Assembly: GCA_016192075.1 (NCBI GenBank)
Contig: JACPUU010000022.1
Span: forward strand, 124,001-188,000
From: Bacteroidota bacterium
Lineage (GTDB): Bacteria > Bacteroidota > Bacteroidia > Flavobacteriales_D > Crocinitomicaceae
Length of the DNA stretch: 64,000 nucleotides
Reading direction: 5' to 3'
Shown piece by piece: positions 8,193 through 18,600 of the stretch (the stretch's first letter is position 1; each line of letters starts with the position of its first letter). Position numbers and translations under genes: made by a program. Below the pieces are notes generated by a model. The model was not told the DNA's origin and did no database searches. It saw only the letters and a program-made list of their open reading frames with translations.

Positions 8193-11100
8193 ATGAAAAA
8201 ACTACTACTTGCCTTAGCGCTTTTAGCGTCTATTGAATCTTTTGCAACACACATTATTGGTGGTGAAATTATCTACCAGCACATGGGTGGGTCCAGTTAC
8301 CTTCTCACCTGTAAGTTGTACCGCGATTGTTGTCCTACCTGTTTCGACTTTCCGGCATCGGTGCAAATTAATGTGCGTCGTGGAAATGGTACACAGCCAA
8401 CTCCCAAACTTTACACCCTGCCGTTTCAGGGGCGGACCATTCTTGATCCACCCATTGACACCTGTGCATTTGACCCGGGAATATGTGTGGAAGAAGCTAT
8501 TTTTTCAGCCGTCGTATCATTACCTCCCGGAACAGGAGGCTATCACCTGTGGATGAGTTCCAATGACAATGTCAGTGCTTTTCCAACTGGTCTCTGCTGC
8601 CGGAACAACTCCATTGACAACATCAGTACACCAGGGTCTATGAATGAGACTTTTTATGCCTACGTTCCGGACAACAACGTCTGGCTGACAAACTCGAGCC
8701 CGGTTATTGCCAATTTTCCACCGGTATTTGTATGCCAGGGGTATGATCTTGACCTTGATTTTTCAGCAACGGATGCGGATGGTGATGACCTCGTTTATTC
8801 ATTTTATACACCTTACAACAACCTGACCGGAATCAACGGTTTGGGAACTCCTCCGGACAACGTTACATTCAGCACCGTTAACTGGCTTGCCGGATACAGC
8901 GCAACCGACCCGCTTGACCCAACACCGGGATCAGTACCGGGACTGACCATTGACGCAAACGGTCACATTTCGGGAATTCCGCCAATTCAGGGCCAGTTTG
9001 TAGTGGGTGTTATGATTGAAGAGTACCGCGACGGTGTTAAAATTGGTAAAATTACCCGTGACTTCCAGTTTAACGTTCTGAACTGTCCGCCGCCGCAGGA
9101 TGCCGGAATTGGTGCTATTGACGGTTGCTCAGGCACAAACATTTCATTTATTAATGCCAGCGGATCCGGAGCAAATGGTTTCTGGTGGGACTTTGGAACC
9201 GGCAACCCGGCAGATACCAGTGTTGTTTTTGAACCAACATTCAACTACGGCGCTATGGGAACTTACCCTATCACGCTGATGGCGCAAAAAGGAACACTTT
9301 GTGCAGATACGGCTTATTATTCACTGATCATTTCCGGAATGAACGCTGATTTTACAGCACCTGATACCGTATGTATTGGTGAAGCTGCCAATTTTAATGA
9401 CATATCAACATCAGCCTTTAACGGCGTTGTCAATCAATGGGAGTGGGATTTTGGTGATAGTCAAACATCCACATTGCAAAACCCATCGCATACGTATACC
9501 GCTTCAGGCCTTCAAACCGTTCAGCTTATTGCCCATACCACTGCCGGTTGTGCAGACACCATTACCAAACAGCTTTATGTCAAGGTTCCGCCGCAGGCTG
9601 CCATTACGGCGTTGCCAGGCTGTAACGGACTCAATGTAAATTTTGATAACAACAGTGATTTGCTGGCTTCTGGTTTCTGGTGGGATTTTGGAACAAGTTT
9701 CCCTGCAGATACGAGTGTTTCAACCAACCCGACATTTGACTATAGCGCATACGGCTATGGGTCGTATACAGTCACCCTCATTGCACAAAAAGGAACAACC
9801 TGCGCTGATACCACTACGTATAACCTGATGGTATCAAATGTTGTTGCTGATTTTGCAGACCTTGATACTACCTGTACAAATGTACTGATCAATTATATCG
9901 ATCAGTCTACAAATACGAACGGTACCATTACTCAATGGCAATGGAATTTTGGAGATTTTTCAACCACTACACTGCAAAATCCAACCCATGGTTATTCAGT
10001 TGCCGGAGATTATAACGTGCAGCTTATTGTTACCAGTTCTATTGGCTGTAAAGACACCATTGTAAAACCAATTCATGTAGATGATGCACCGCAGGCAATA
10101 ATCGGGGCAACAGATTTCTGTTCAGGCTCCACAATCAATTTTGTTAACAACAGTACCAGTGGTGCAAATGGCTTCTGGTGGGACTTTGGAACCGGTAACC
10201 CGGCTGACAGCAGCATCCTTGCAAGTCCTTCATTTACCTATCCGGGATTTGGAAACTATACAGTAACACTGATTGCTCAAAAAGGTACTGTTTGTGAAAC
10301 GTCAACAACCCTGCCTATTACGATATCTGATCTCATTCCTGATTTTGATTTACCAGCCGGATCCTGCGTTGGCAGCACGGTTTCATTCATTAACCAGTCT
10401 TCTACCAGTGCCGGAACATCAATTACCGGTTACGGCTGGGATTTCGGCGACATGTCTACCAGTACACTTCAGGACCCTACGCATACCTATACAACAGGAG
10501 GAAGCATGCCGGTACAGTTGGTAGTTACCAATAACGTAGGGTGTTCAGACACCATCGTTCAGAATTTGAATATTCAGTCGTTGCCAATTGCTGATGCAGG
10601 CCCTGATACAGCGGTCTGCGTTTCAAATCCGGGACTTGAACTGAGCGGTATTGTTACCGGCGCAACAGGCGGTGTATGGACACCAAATGGCGGAGCACTG
10701 GTTCCAAGCGCAACCAACCTGAATGCAACTTATTTCCCGTCCCTGGCTGAAATGAATAACGGATCAACCCAACTCATTCTGACAACAACCGGTAACGGAG
10801 ATTGTCCTGCACAAACAGACACTATTCAGATTTTATACCTGGATACACCGGATATTAATACGGGCGGAGACATCGATGTCTGTGAAGATTCCCTGTATGT
10901 TCAGCTAAACGCCAGTGTACAATTTGCCGCAAACATTATCTGGTCAACCAACGGTGCCGGAAGTTTTGATGACGCCAGCCAGCTGAATGCCACGTACACA
11001 TTTGACCCTGCCGACGTTGCTTCAGGACAAATAACCCTGTATATTGAAACATTCAATTTTTCAGGCTGTCCGGATGATCAGGACTCACTCTACATTATAT

Positions 11101-12383
11101 TCAACCAGCCGCCAACCATGAGTCTTGTTTACGATGATACCATTTGCGCTGGTTTCCCGCTTCAGCTGGTTTCCAATTCATCTACCGGTAACGGATGGTG
11201 GCAAACTTCAGGTGACGGAACATTTGCACCGGATGATTCAGCTGCAACAGCATTCTACAATCATGGAACCGCAGATGAAACCAATGGAACAGTTGATATT
11301 TATTTCCAGACAATTGACAACGGAGGCTGCAACGCTCTGTATGATACACTGACCCTGGCTATTGTTCCTTCCCCTACTCCCGGATTCACTTTTGTTGAAA
11401 GCTGTTTTGGTTTACCAACTGTTTTCACCAATACCTCAACCAGCGTTGATCCGATTTCAGGATATGCATGGTCGTTTGAAACAGGTGGTACTTCTACACA
11501 AACGGATCCGGTTTACACCTTTGTTACTCCCGGAATTCACAACGTTGAAATGATTGTTACATCTGCCAACGGTTGTACCGATACCCTGATTCAACCGGTT
11601 AATGCGCATTATATACCGGTAGCTTCATTTGACCTTCCGGCGCCATGCTTACCAGGCGGTACATATTATTATGACGCATCAACAGTCACCGGTGACAGCA
11701 TCGCAAGCTGGAGCTGGAACTTTGGAGACGGCGGCACTTCAACTATTCAGGACCCGGTTCATCAATACTCAAGTTCACAGGGGTATACGGTTGTACTTAC
11801 CGTTACATCCGGCTTTGGCTGTTCAGATGACACCACTGCCAACGTTACCATTTTACCTGGCCCGACTGCTGATTTTGATGTTAATCCGTCAAGTGCCAAT
11901 CTTTATGTAGATCTTACTTTTACAGATCAGTCAGTTCCAAACGGATCTCCGCTTGATCAGTGGCTGTGGAATTTTGCAGATGGTGATTCCTCATCACTGC
12001 AGAACCCGGTTCACCAATATGATTACGAAGGCGAATACGATATTGAACTGATTGTGATTGATGAGGCCGGCTGCCGTGATACTGCCTACCTGATGGTTCC
12101 GATTTACCATGGTCCGCTGGTACCTTCTGCATTCTCTCCAAACGGGGATAATAACAATGACTGGCTGATGGTTCTTGGTGGAAATTTTGAGACACTTGAC
12201 TTCAAAATTTATAACAACTGGGGACAGGTTATTTTTGAAACACAGGATCCGCTGTCAATGGGATGGAACGGAATCTTTAAAGATGAACCTCAGCCAATGG
12301 GCGTTTATGTTTACGTTGCCAAAGTAACAACCTATGATGGTGTTGAGCATGTATTGTCAGGAGATGTTTCTTTAATTCGATAA
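8193..12383 (+). CDS. Giant PKD-repeat surface protein with CHU_C (type B) T9SS sorting domain, unit 1
   Basis: A 1396-aa secreted adhesin-like protein. The start is the ATG at 8193 (MKKLLLALALLASIESFA, a clean signal peptide); the frame is open from a TTG at 8163, but that would bury the signal peptide. The mature start THIIGGE is typical of this family. Next comes a Cys-rich ~300-aa N-terminal region with a cadherin-like segment (ATDADGDDLVYSF), then PKD and PKD-like modules (WDFGDxxTS, NPxHxY patterns), including three long tandem units with WWDFGTGNPADTS. Two SxxG-type Ig modules and more PKDs follow. The C-terminus from VPSAFSPNGDNNND to GDVSLIR is the ~85-aa CHU_C gliding-motility-associated domain, the type B T9SS signal. 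The PorP/SprF gene starts 3 nt downstream, followed by a PorE-like gene, as expected for a type B substrate and its partner. Confidence 0.9.
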   Translation: MKKLLLALALLASIESFATHIIGGEIIYQHMGGSSYLLTCKLYRDCCPTCFDFPASVQINVRRGNGTQPTPKLYTLPFQGRTILDPPIDTCAFDPGICVEEAIFSAVVSLPPGTGGYHLWMSSNDNVSAFPTGLCCRNNSIDNISTPGSMNETFYAYVPDNNVWLTNSSPVIANFPPVFVCQGYDLDLDFSATDADGDDLVYSFYTPYNNLTGINGLGTPPDNVTFSTVNWLAGYSATDPLDPTPGSVPGLTIDANGHISGIPPIQGQFVVGVMIEEYRDGVKIGKITRDFQFNVLNCPPPQDAGIGAIDGCSGTNISFINASGSGANGFWWDFGTGNPADTSVVFEPTFNYGAMGTYPITLMAQKGTLCADTAYYSLIISGMNADFTAPDTVCIGEAANFNDISTSAFNGVVNQWEWDFGDSQTSTLQNPSHTYTASGLQTVQLIAHTTAGCADTITKQLYVKVPPQAAITALPGCNGLNVNFDNNSDLLASGFWWDFGTSFPADTSVSTNPTFDYSAYGYGSYTVTLIAQKGTTCADTTTYNLMVSNVVADFADLDTTCTNVLINYIDQSTNTNGTITQWQWNFGDFSTTTLQNPTHGYSVAGDYNVQLIVTSSIGCKDTIVKPIHVDDAPQAIIGATDFCSGSTINFVNNSTSGANGFWWDFGTGNPADSSILASPSFTYPGFGNYTVTLIAQKGTVCETSTTLPITISDLIPDFDLPAGSCVGSTVSFINQSSTSAGTSITGYGWDFGDMSTSTLQDPTHTYTTGGSMPVQLVVTNNVGCSDTIVQNLNIQSLPIADAGPDTAVCVSNPGLELSGIVTGATGGVWTPNGGALVPSATNLNATYFPSLAEMNNGSTQLILTTTGNGDCPAQTDTIQILYLDTPDINTGGDIDVCEDSLYVQLNASVQFAANIIWSTNGAGSFDDASQLNATYTFDPADVASGQITLYIETFNFSGCPDDQDSLYIIFNQPPTMSLVYDDTICAGFPLQLVSNSSTGNGWWQTSGDGTFAPDDSAATAFYNHGTADETNGTVDIYFQTIDNGGCNALYDTLTLAIVPSPTPGFTFVESCFGLPTVFTNTSTSVDPISGYAWSFETGGTSTQTDPVYTFVTPGIHNVEMIVTSANGCTDTLIQPVNAHYIPVASFDLPAPCLPGGTYYYDASTVTGDSIASWSWNFGDGGTSTIQDPVHQYSSSQGYTVVLTVTSGFGCSDDTTANVTILPGPTADFDVNPSSANLYVDLTFTDQSVPNGSPLDQWLWNFADGDSSSLQNPVHQYDYEGEYDIELIVIDEAGCRDTAYLMVPIYHGPLVPSAFSPNGDNNNDWLMVLGGNFETLDFKIYNNWGQVIFETQDPLSMGWNGIFKDEPQPMGVYVYVAKVTTYDGVEHVLSGDVSLIR
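9104..10590 (+). repeat. Three ~495-bp tandem coding repeats in the unit 1 adhesin
   Basis: Each copy encodes ~165 aa: a Cys-starting module with FWWDFGTxxPADTS, then a PKD module with QWxWxFGDxxTSTLQNPTH. Copies begin near 9104, 9597 and 10096. Copies 1 and 3 are most alike (GANGFWWDFGTGNPAD in both). Such in-frame repeats can expand or contract by recombination. Boundaries are approximate. Confidence 0.75.
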
Positions 12384-12386
12384 GTC

Positions 12387-13376
12387 ATGAGAAAGCTATT
12401 TATATTATTTGCTGCAGGGCTTTTCGCGGTTGAAAGCTACTCACAGGATTTTCACCTGTCACAATACGATGCAGCGGCATTAAATGCCAACCCGGGAATG
12501 ACCGGCGTTTTTAAAGGAGAATACCGCATACATGGTCATTACAGAACCCAATGGCTCGCCGTGGCAACAAAACCTTTTACCACTGGTTTGATCAGTTTTG
12601 ACATGAACAAAGGCAAATGGGGATTTGGTGGTCAGATTGCCAATTTCAGAGCAGGTACCGGCGGCTATAATGTTGTCAGCGTGCTTCCGTCTGCTGCCTA
12701 TAAAATCAGTTTTGGTGAAAAGAAATACAGTTTTATCAGTATTGGAGCTCAGGTTGGTTTTTTTCAGAAATCAATCAACGCAGCCAGTCTTACATTTGCC
12801 AATCAGTATGTAAAAACAAACGGTGGCGAATTCAATACTGCACTCAGCACCAATGAATCTTTTTCAGGAAACGGAATTATGAACCTGGATGTAACTGCCG
12901 GTGCCATGTATTATTACGCCAACCCTACCTCCATGATCAATCCTTTTGGCGGTGTTACATTTTATCACCTCAATAATCCGCAGGAGTCTTTTTTGAATGA
13001 AACCAATAAACTCCCTGTCAGAACAGAGGGAATTTTGGCGGCCCGGGTGGTTGTAACGCCAAACATATCGGTAATTCCAAAAGTGTTTTTCCAATATCAG
13101 AAAGGAGCAACCGAGCTGACGTATGCAGCCCAGGGACAATTTTACCTCTCAAACTATGACCTGTTTCTGTTAGGTGGTATAACCTACCGGAATAAAGATG
13201 CGGCTATTGTTGAATTCGGTGCCAAATATGCCAAGTTCATTGCACGTATTTCGTATGATATTAATACATCAAGCCTGACTAATGTTTCACGCGGAAGAGG
13301 GGGATCTGAATTTTCGCTTACCTATATCTTCAGTACACCAAACCCTAATCCTGTTCCAACCTGCCCAAGATTATGA
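12387..13376 (+). CDS. PorP/SprF-family T9SS outer membrane protein, unit 1
   Basis: A 329-aa outer membrane beta-barrel of the PorP/SprF family. It has a signal peptide (MRKLFILFAAGLFAVESYS), then the family hallmark near the mature start (QDFHLSQYDA...NPGMTGVF...YRTQW), with alternating hydrophobic strands throughout and an internal NKDAAIV segment. In Flavobacterium johnsoniae, SprF is needed for export of the type B cargo SprB. By analogy this protein should handle the CHU_C adhesin encoded 3 nt upstream. It overlaps the PorE-like gene (ATGATG at the stop). It is clearly paralogous to the PorP at 23795 (same QDFHLS and YRTQW blocks) and more distant from the one at 19092. Confidence 0.9.
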   Translation: MRKLFILFAAGLFAVESYSQDFHLSQYDAAALNANPGMTGVFKGEYRIHGHYRTQWLAVATKPFTTGLISFDMNKGKWGFGGQIANFRAGTGGYNVVSVLPSAAYKISFGEKKYSFISIGAQVGFFQKSINAASLTFANQYVKTNGGEFNTALSTNESFSGNGIMNLDVTAGAMYYYANPTSMINPFGGVTFYHLNNPQESFLNETNKLPVRTEGILAARVVVTPNISVIPKVFFQYQKGATELTYAAQGQFYLSNYDLFLLGGITYRNKDAAIVEFGAKYAKFIARISYDINTSSLTNVSRGRGGSEFSLTYIFSTPNPNPVPTCPRL

Positions 13377-15493
13377 TGAATCGATTTTTACTTTTTATAA
13401 TCACTGTCGTATTATCCAGTTCAGCATTCAGCCAGACAAACAATGAACTGATTAAAATGGGTGATGCAGCCATGGCCAACGGACAATATTCCAATGCCGT
13501 TCACTTTTATTCATTTATCCTGTATAAGATTCAACAGGGTGAAGAAGCACTTTACTATCCGTATGAAATATCAACAGCCTATAAAGAGCCTGAAAAAAAT
13601 GCTGACGGAACAATCAGTCCTCCAGAAAATCCAACACCAAAAGAGGTTGAATTAATTCATAAACTCGCCGATGCCTATCGGTTGGCTGATGACTACAAAA
13701 ATGCTGAAATCTGGTATGCTGCTGCATTAAAATATCCGATGGAACAATTTCCGTATGCGCAGTATTTCTATGCCGTTTCATTGATGTATAACAGCAAATT
13801 TGAAGAGGCCAGCGGGCAGTTTGAGCAATACCAGCAGCAAAACAATGATCCTGACAACCAGTACTATCAGCTGGCTACCTCCAAAATTGCAAGTTGCCAG
13901 TTTGCATTGAATCCGGACAATACCAAAGAAGGTATTACCATCACAAACCCCGGAGAAGTATTGAATGCCGGAAGCACCAGCTTTGGTCTTCAGTTTGTTT
14001 CAGACGAATACATGATTTTTTCAAGTGCCCGTGTTTCCAATACGCCGGACTCTTTATTGACAGAAGAGCGGAATCCGCTTGAACTATACATGCTGGATAT
14101 TTACCTGGTTAAATTAAATGAAGATGGCAGCCTGGGTGAAGTTGAAAAATTCCCTTTTTCGATAAACTCAAGCGAATACCATGAGGCCAGTGCTGTTATT
14201 TCTGAAGACGGAAACAGTTTGTTCTTTACCAAAATGGATCCGAATAACCGCAACGAAACAAAAATCTACGCAAGCCGCAAATTCAATAACACCTGGCTGG
14301 CACCGTTTCCAATGGATAAAAATGTAAACATGGATGGTTTCAGATCCATGAATCCGGAACTCACTGAGGATGGTAAAACTCTGTATTTCTCTACAAACAG
14401 ACCTGGCGGCGAAGGCGGTATGGATATCTGGATGACTACCGTTGGGCCCAATGGTGAAACCACTGACCCGGTTAACCTCGGAAACCAGATCAATACATTT
14501 GACGATGAACTGACTCCCTTCTACCACGATGTAACTAAAACACTCTATTTTGCCTCAGGCGGCCACATTGGTTTTGGCGGACTCGACATTTTTTCAGCAC
14601 GCTGGAATGATGAAACCGAATGGTGGGCTGAAGCAAATAACGTTGGCGCGCCAATCAACTCAAGCCGTGATGACAGCTATTACATTATTGATGAACAGCT
14701 GAAAACGGGTTACGTCACATCAGACCGTGAATCATGCATCGAATGCGATTCTATTTACAACCTTAGCATTCACTGCAACAAAATTTACCAGGTCAACCGC
14801 CCTGAGATGAAATTTTTTATCAGTGGTTATGTGTACGATGTAGCAACCAATGAAGTGATTCCGGGAGCGCGCATTGAATTTAAAGATGTCAGTTATAAAT
14901 GGGAACATTTTGAACTGGTTGCTGATGAAAATGGCTATTACGAACATGAGCTGGCCCCTAACCTGGAACTGTTTATGAGAGCTTCACAAAAAGATTATTT
15001 TGCTGATAAGGCGCTTGTATTTACACTGGGTGCAACTGAATCTAAAAATTACAAGCAGGATTTTTACCTTGAAAAAATACCAAAAGGAGAGATTACAATT
15101 GAAGGTATTGAGTACGACTTTGACAGCGCCAAACTCAGACCTGAGTCAGAAAAAATTCTAGACAACCTGATTGAATTTCTTGAGCTCAACAGCAACCTGA
15201 CCATTGAAATCAGATCACACACGGATATGCGCGGAAATGATGAATACAACCTGAAACTTTCTGAACGCCGGGCACAAAGTGTTGTTGACTATCTGGTTGA
15301 TCACGGTATTCCGCGTGAGCGGCTTATACCAAAAGGATACGGAGAAACAATGCCTGCCGAAGTACCGGAAGAGGATGGTACAATGGTTACACTTACCCCG
15401 GCATACATTGATGCGCTACCCGGGCAGGATGCAAAAGAAGTTGCGCATCAGCGAAACCGCCGTACCGCATTCTTTGTGTTAGAGCAAAATTAG
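13373..15493 (+). CDS. PorE-like T9SS periplasmic anchor (TPR / WD40 / CRD / OmpA), unit 1
   Basis: A 706-aa exported protein with the domain order of Porphyromonas PorE. After a signal peptide (residues 1-20), TPR-like helices span ~25-170 and a PD40/WD40-type propeller ~190-470 (ISEDGNSLFFTK, DGKTLYFSTNRPGG, GGLDIFSA). A carboxypeptidase-regulatory-like domain lies at ~480-570 (ISGYVYDVATNEVIPGA) and an OmpA C-terminal peptidoglycan-binding domain at ~580-706 (YDFDSAKLRPES, SHTDMRGND, LSERRAQSV). The TD and RR positions are those that bind diaminopimelate in OmpA-like domains. PorE-like proteins attach T9SS components to peptidoglycan. It is the last gene of unit 1 and is followed by a strong terminator. 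A close paralogue is encoded at 24787. Confidence 0.9.
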   Translation: MMNRFLLFIITVVLSSSAFSQTNNELIKMGDAAMANGQYSNAVHFYSFILYKIQQGEEALYYPYEISTAYKEPEKNADGTISPPENPTPKEVELIHKLADAYRLADDYKNAEIWYAAALKYPMEQFPYAQYFYAVSLMYNSKFEEASGQFEQYQQQNNDPDNQYYQLATSKIASCQFALNPDNTKEGITITNPGEVLNAGSTSFGLQFVSDEYMIFSSARVSNTPDSLLTEERNPLELYMLDIYLVKLNEDGSLGEVEKFPFSINSSEYHEASAVISEDGNSLFFTKMDPNNRNETKIYASRKFNNTWLAPFPMDKNVNMDGFRSMNPELTEDGKTLYFSTNRPGGEGGMDIWMTTVGPNGETTDPVNLGNQINTFDDELTPFYHDVTKTLYFASGGHIGFGGLDIFSARWNDETEWWAEANNVGAPINSSRDDSYYIIDEQLKTGYVTSDRESCIECDSIYNLSIHCNKIYQVNRPEMKFFISGYVYDVATNEVIPGARIEFKDVSYKWEHFELVADENGYYEHELAPNLELFMRASQKDYFADKALVFTLGATESKNYKQDFYLEKIPKGEITIEGIEYDFDSAKLRPESEKILDNLIEFLELNSNLTIEIRSHTDMRGNDEYNLKLSERRAQSVVDYLVDHGIPRERLIPKGYGETMPAEVPEEDGTMVTLTPAYIDALPGQDAKEVAHQRNRRTAFFVLEQN

Positions 15494-15516
15494 GCACCGG
15501 TAAACAAACTGAATTT

Positions 15517-15551
15517 AAAAACCTCAAATGTTCAACCTTTGAGGTTTTTTT
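15517..15551 (+). terminator. Rho-independent terminator after unit 1
   Basis: A 12-bp perfect stem (15517-15528 with 15538-15549; AAAAACCTCAAA/TTTGAGGTTTTT) around a 9-nt loop, with the right arm ending in a run of T. It lies 23 nt after the PorE-like gene and separates unit 1 from units 2-3. Confidence 0.85.
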
Positions 15552-15604
15552 ACGTCAATAGGAACAGAACAATTTCAGATTCAATCGGTTTACAGATAGA
15601 TTTC

Positions 15605-15612
15605 TATCTTTG
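15605..15612 (+). promoter_or_regulatory. Bacteroidota-type -7 promoter element (TATCTTTG)
   Basis: Exact match to the TAnnTTTG core used by the Bacteroidota housekeeping sigma factor. It lies 24 nt before the ATG at 15637 and just after the unit 1 terminator. No convincing -33 TTG is visible at the usual spacing. It probably drives the run of genes from 15637 to 26889. Confidence 0.6.
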
Positions 15613-15636
15613 GCCCAAATTGGATTAACGTGTTAC

Positions 15637-18600
15637 ATGAAGTCAGGTTTTCACATAGTTGAGTCCGGCTGGCAGAAAAAAATTGCCGGATTCTTTGCCA
15701 CCGTTATACTGATAATTATTTCGGCAGGCGGTTTTGCGCAGCAGGATACCGTATTTTGGTTTGCCGCCCCCGACATTTCTTCTGCTGAAGGTCAAAGTCC
15801 AATCTACCTGAAATTTCAATCATACAGCTCACCTTCCACTATCACTGTAACACAACCTGCAAATGGAGCCTTTACACCCATTGTTGTCAACCTTGCCGCA
15901 AATGACAACGACAGTATAAACCTCACGCCTTTTCTGGCACAGGTTGAAAGTCCTGCTGCGAATGTGATTGCAACAACCGGACTCAAAATAGCATCCACAT
16001 CCAACATTACAGCTTATTATGAAGTTGCCGCCGCAAGTAACCGGGAAATGTTTTCGCTAAAAGGAACCAAGTCACTCGGAACCAACTTTTATACACCTTT
16101 CCAGAAATTCTGGAACAACGCCAGTGTTGTTCCTTCAACAACCAATTCCATTGAAATTGTTGCCACGCAAGCGAATACTACCGTTCTGATCACACCCAGG
16201 GCGGCCATTACCGGCCATGTTGCCAATGTTACCTACAGCGTTAACCTGGATGAAGGAGAAACGTACAGCGCGCGCGAAACCGACCTGGTTGCCACCACGT
16301 CACTGGCCGGCTCCATTATATCAGCTGATAAGCCCATTGCCATTACCGTATTTTCCGGAGCCTTGTCTAACGGCGGATGTACGTCTTCAGTTGGTGATCA
16401 GATTACACCAACAGACTACCTGGGAACGGAATACATTATTCAAAGAGGAACAGCCAGCGGTGAGCGCGTTTTTATACTTGCCACTGAAAATGCAACATCC
16501 TTAACCATCTCCAATTCCGGCACAACCTCTACGCTGATAAACTGGGGTGAAACCTATTCGTATGCATTGACTGATCCCATTAACTTTATTGAATCTTCCA
16601 AACCGGTTTATGTTTTTCATGTATCCGGTTCAGGTTGCAGCCTTGGCGGTGCACAGGTACCTTCTTTGTTCTGTGCCGGAAAATACGAACAAACATTTGC
16701 GCGTACACAAAGTGATTCACTGGGACTCATTCTCTACACCCGAAGCGGGTTTGAAGATGCGTTTGAATTGAACGGAAATCCACTGCTGATTACACCCGCA
16801 GACTTTTCGGTTGTGCCCGGAACGGCAGGTGAATTTGTAGTTGCACTTAAATATTTTAACACAACCGATGTTCCGGTAAACACCTATAACCTGGTGACCA
16901 ATTCAGAAGATATATTTGGAATGGGAATGATTCACGGGCAAAGCGGAACCGATGTTTCGTATGCATACCTTTCTGAATTTCAATCATACCCGTTTGTTGA
17001 TGCCGGACTTGAAGAAGATACCGTTTGTGCCAATGTGCCTTATCCACTTACCGGCATTGTTGGCGGAGGCTCAGTAACCGGTTCATGGGGAGGCTCAGGA
17101 TATGGAACCTTTTCAAATGGTCTGACAGCCTTAACCAACACCTATATTCCCAGCGGACTTGATACCATTATTTCTCCGGTGACCATTATTTTGTCATCTA
17201 CCGGACCATGCCCTGTCATGAAAGATACCCTTATTCTGCACGTTGATCCGGCACCTATTGTGAATGCCTCAGCTGATCAGACCGTGTGTGCCAATAATGC
17301 AGATGTATCACTTGACGGAGCTGTTTTTGGAGGCTCAACAACCGGAATCTGGAGCACACTTGGAACCGGAACATTTATACCCGACGCTGTTACCCTGGAT
17401 GCGCTTTATGTACCATCGGCAGCTGATACAACCGCAGGAATAGTGACATTGGTACTGACATCAACCGGCGCTGCAAACTGCAACGTGGTTACAGATACCA
17501 TGGTGGTGACAATTTCAGATGCCCCGGTTGTTAATGCCGTTGATGATACCATTTATGTCTGCTCAAATAATCCGGGATTCTCTCTCTCTGGAACAGTTTA
17601 TGGAGCAACAGCCACAGGTAAATGGACAACCACCGGTAACGGTTCTTTCAGCCCTGATAATCTTACCCTGAATTGCACGTATGCACCAACACCAACAGAC
17701 GTTGCCGGAGGTTCTATCACCATCTACCTGCAGAGTACCAATAACGGGGCATGTACTGCTGTTAAAGACAGTGTAAAAGTTCTGTTCACCCCATCACCGG
17801 TGGTTTACGCCGGCGGCGACATATTAGCCTGTACCAATGAACCTGCTGTTGATCTGGCAGGCGTTGTCAGCGGCGCAACAACAACAGGTCAATGGTCTGG
17901 CGGTGCCGGATCATACACCCCAAATTCTGCCACCCTGAATGCAAGTTATACCCCAACCCCGGGTGAAGTACTGGCCGGTACAATGACATTGACGCTTACC
18001 TCTACCAACAACGGAACCTGTATTTCTGTTTCAGATGTTGTTCAGATAACCTTTATTACGCCGCCGTTTGCCAATTTCAATTTTACAGATGTTTGCCTGG
18101 AAGACACCACCCTTTTTACTGATTTTTCACTGAACGGATTTGGAAGTATCGCATCCTGGGCCTGGGATTTTGATGACGGTACAACGTCATCATCACAGAA
18201 TAACAATCATCTTTTTCCAGGGTCGGGTAATTTTGATGTGGAGCTCATTGTGACCAGTGACGCAGGCTGCTCAGACACCACCGTTAAAACCGTTGACGTA
18301 TTTGAACTCCCTGTTGCCGATTTCTCATACAGCACATCGTGTGACAATGACCTGGTGATTATTGATTTTACCGACAATTCAACAACCACTTCTGACCCGA
18401 TCAACTACTGGTTTTACGATTTTGGCGGACAGGGAACACAGGCTACTCAAAATCCGTCACAGCTTTTTATTGGTTCAGGAAATTTTGTAATCACGGAGAT
18501 TGTTAAAACCATCAACGGCTGTTCTGACACCCTGGTACAAATCATTAATATTCCGCCAAGGCCAACAGCCGGATTTTACTACAATACGTCTAACGGCTTA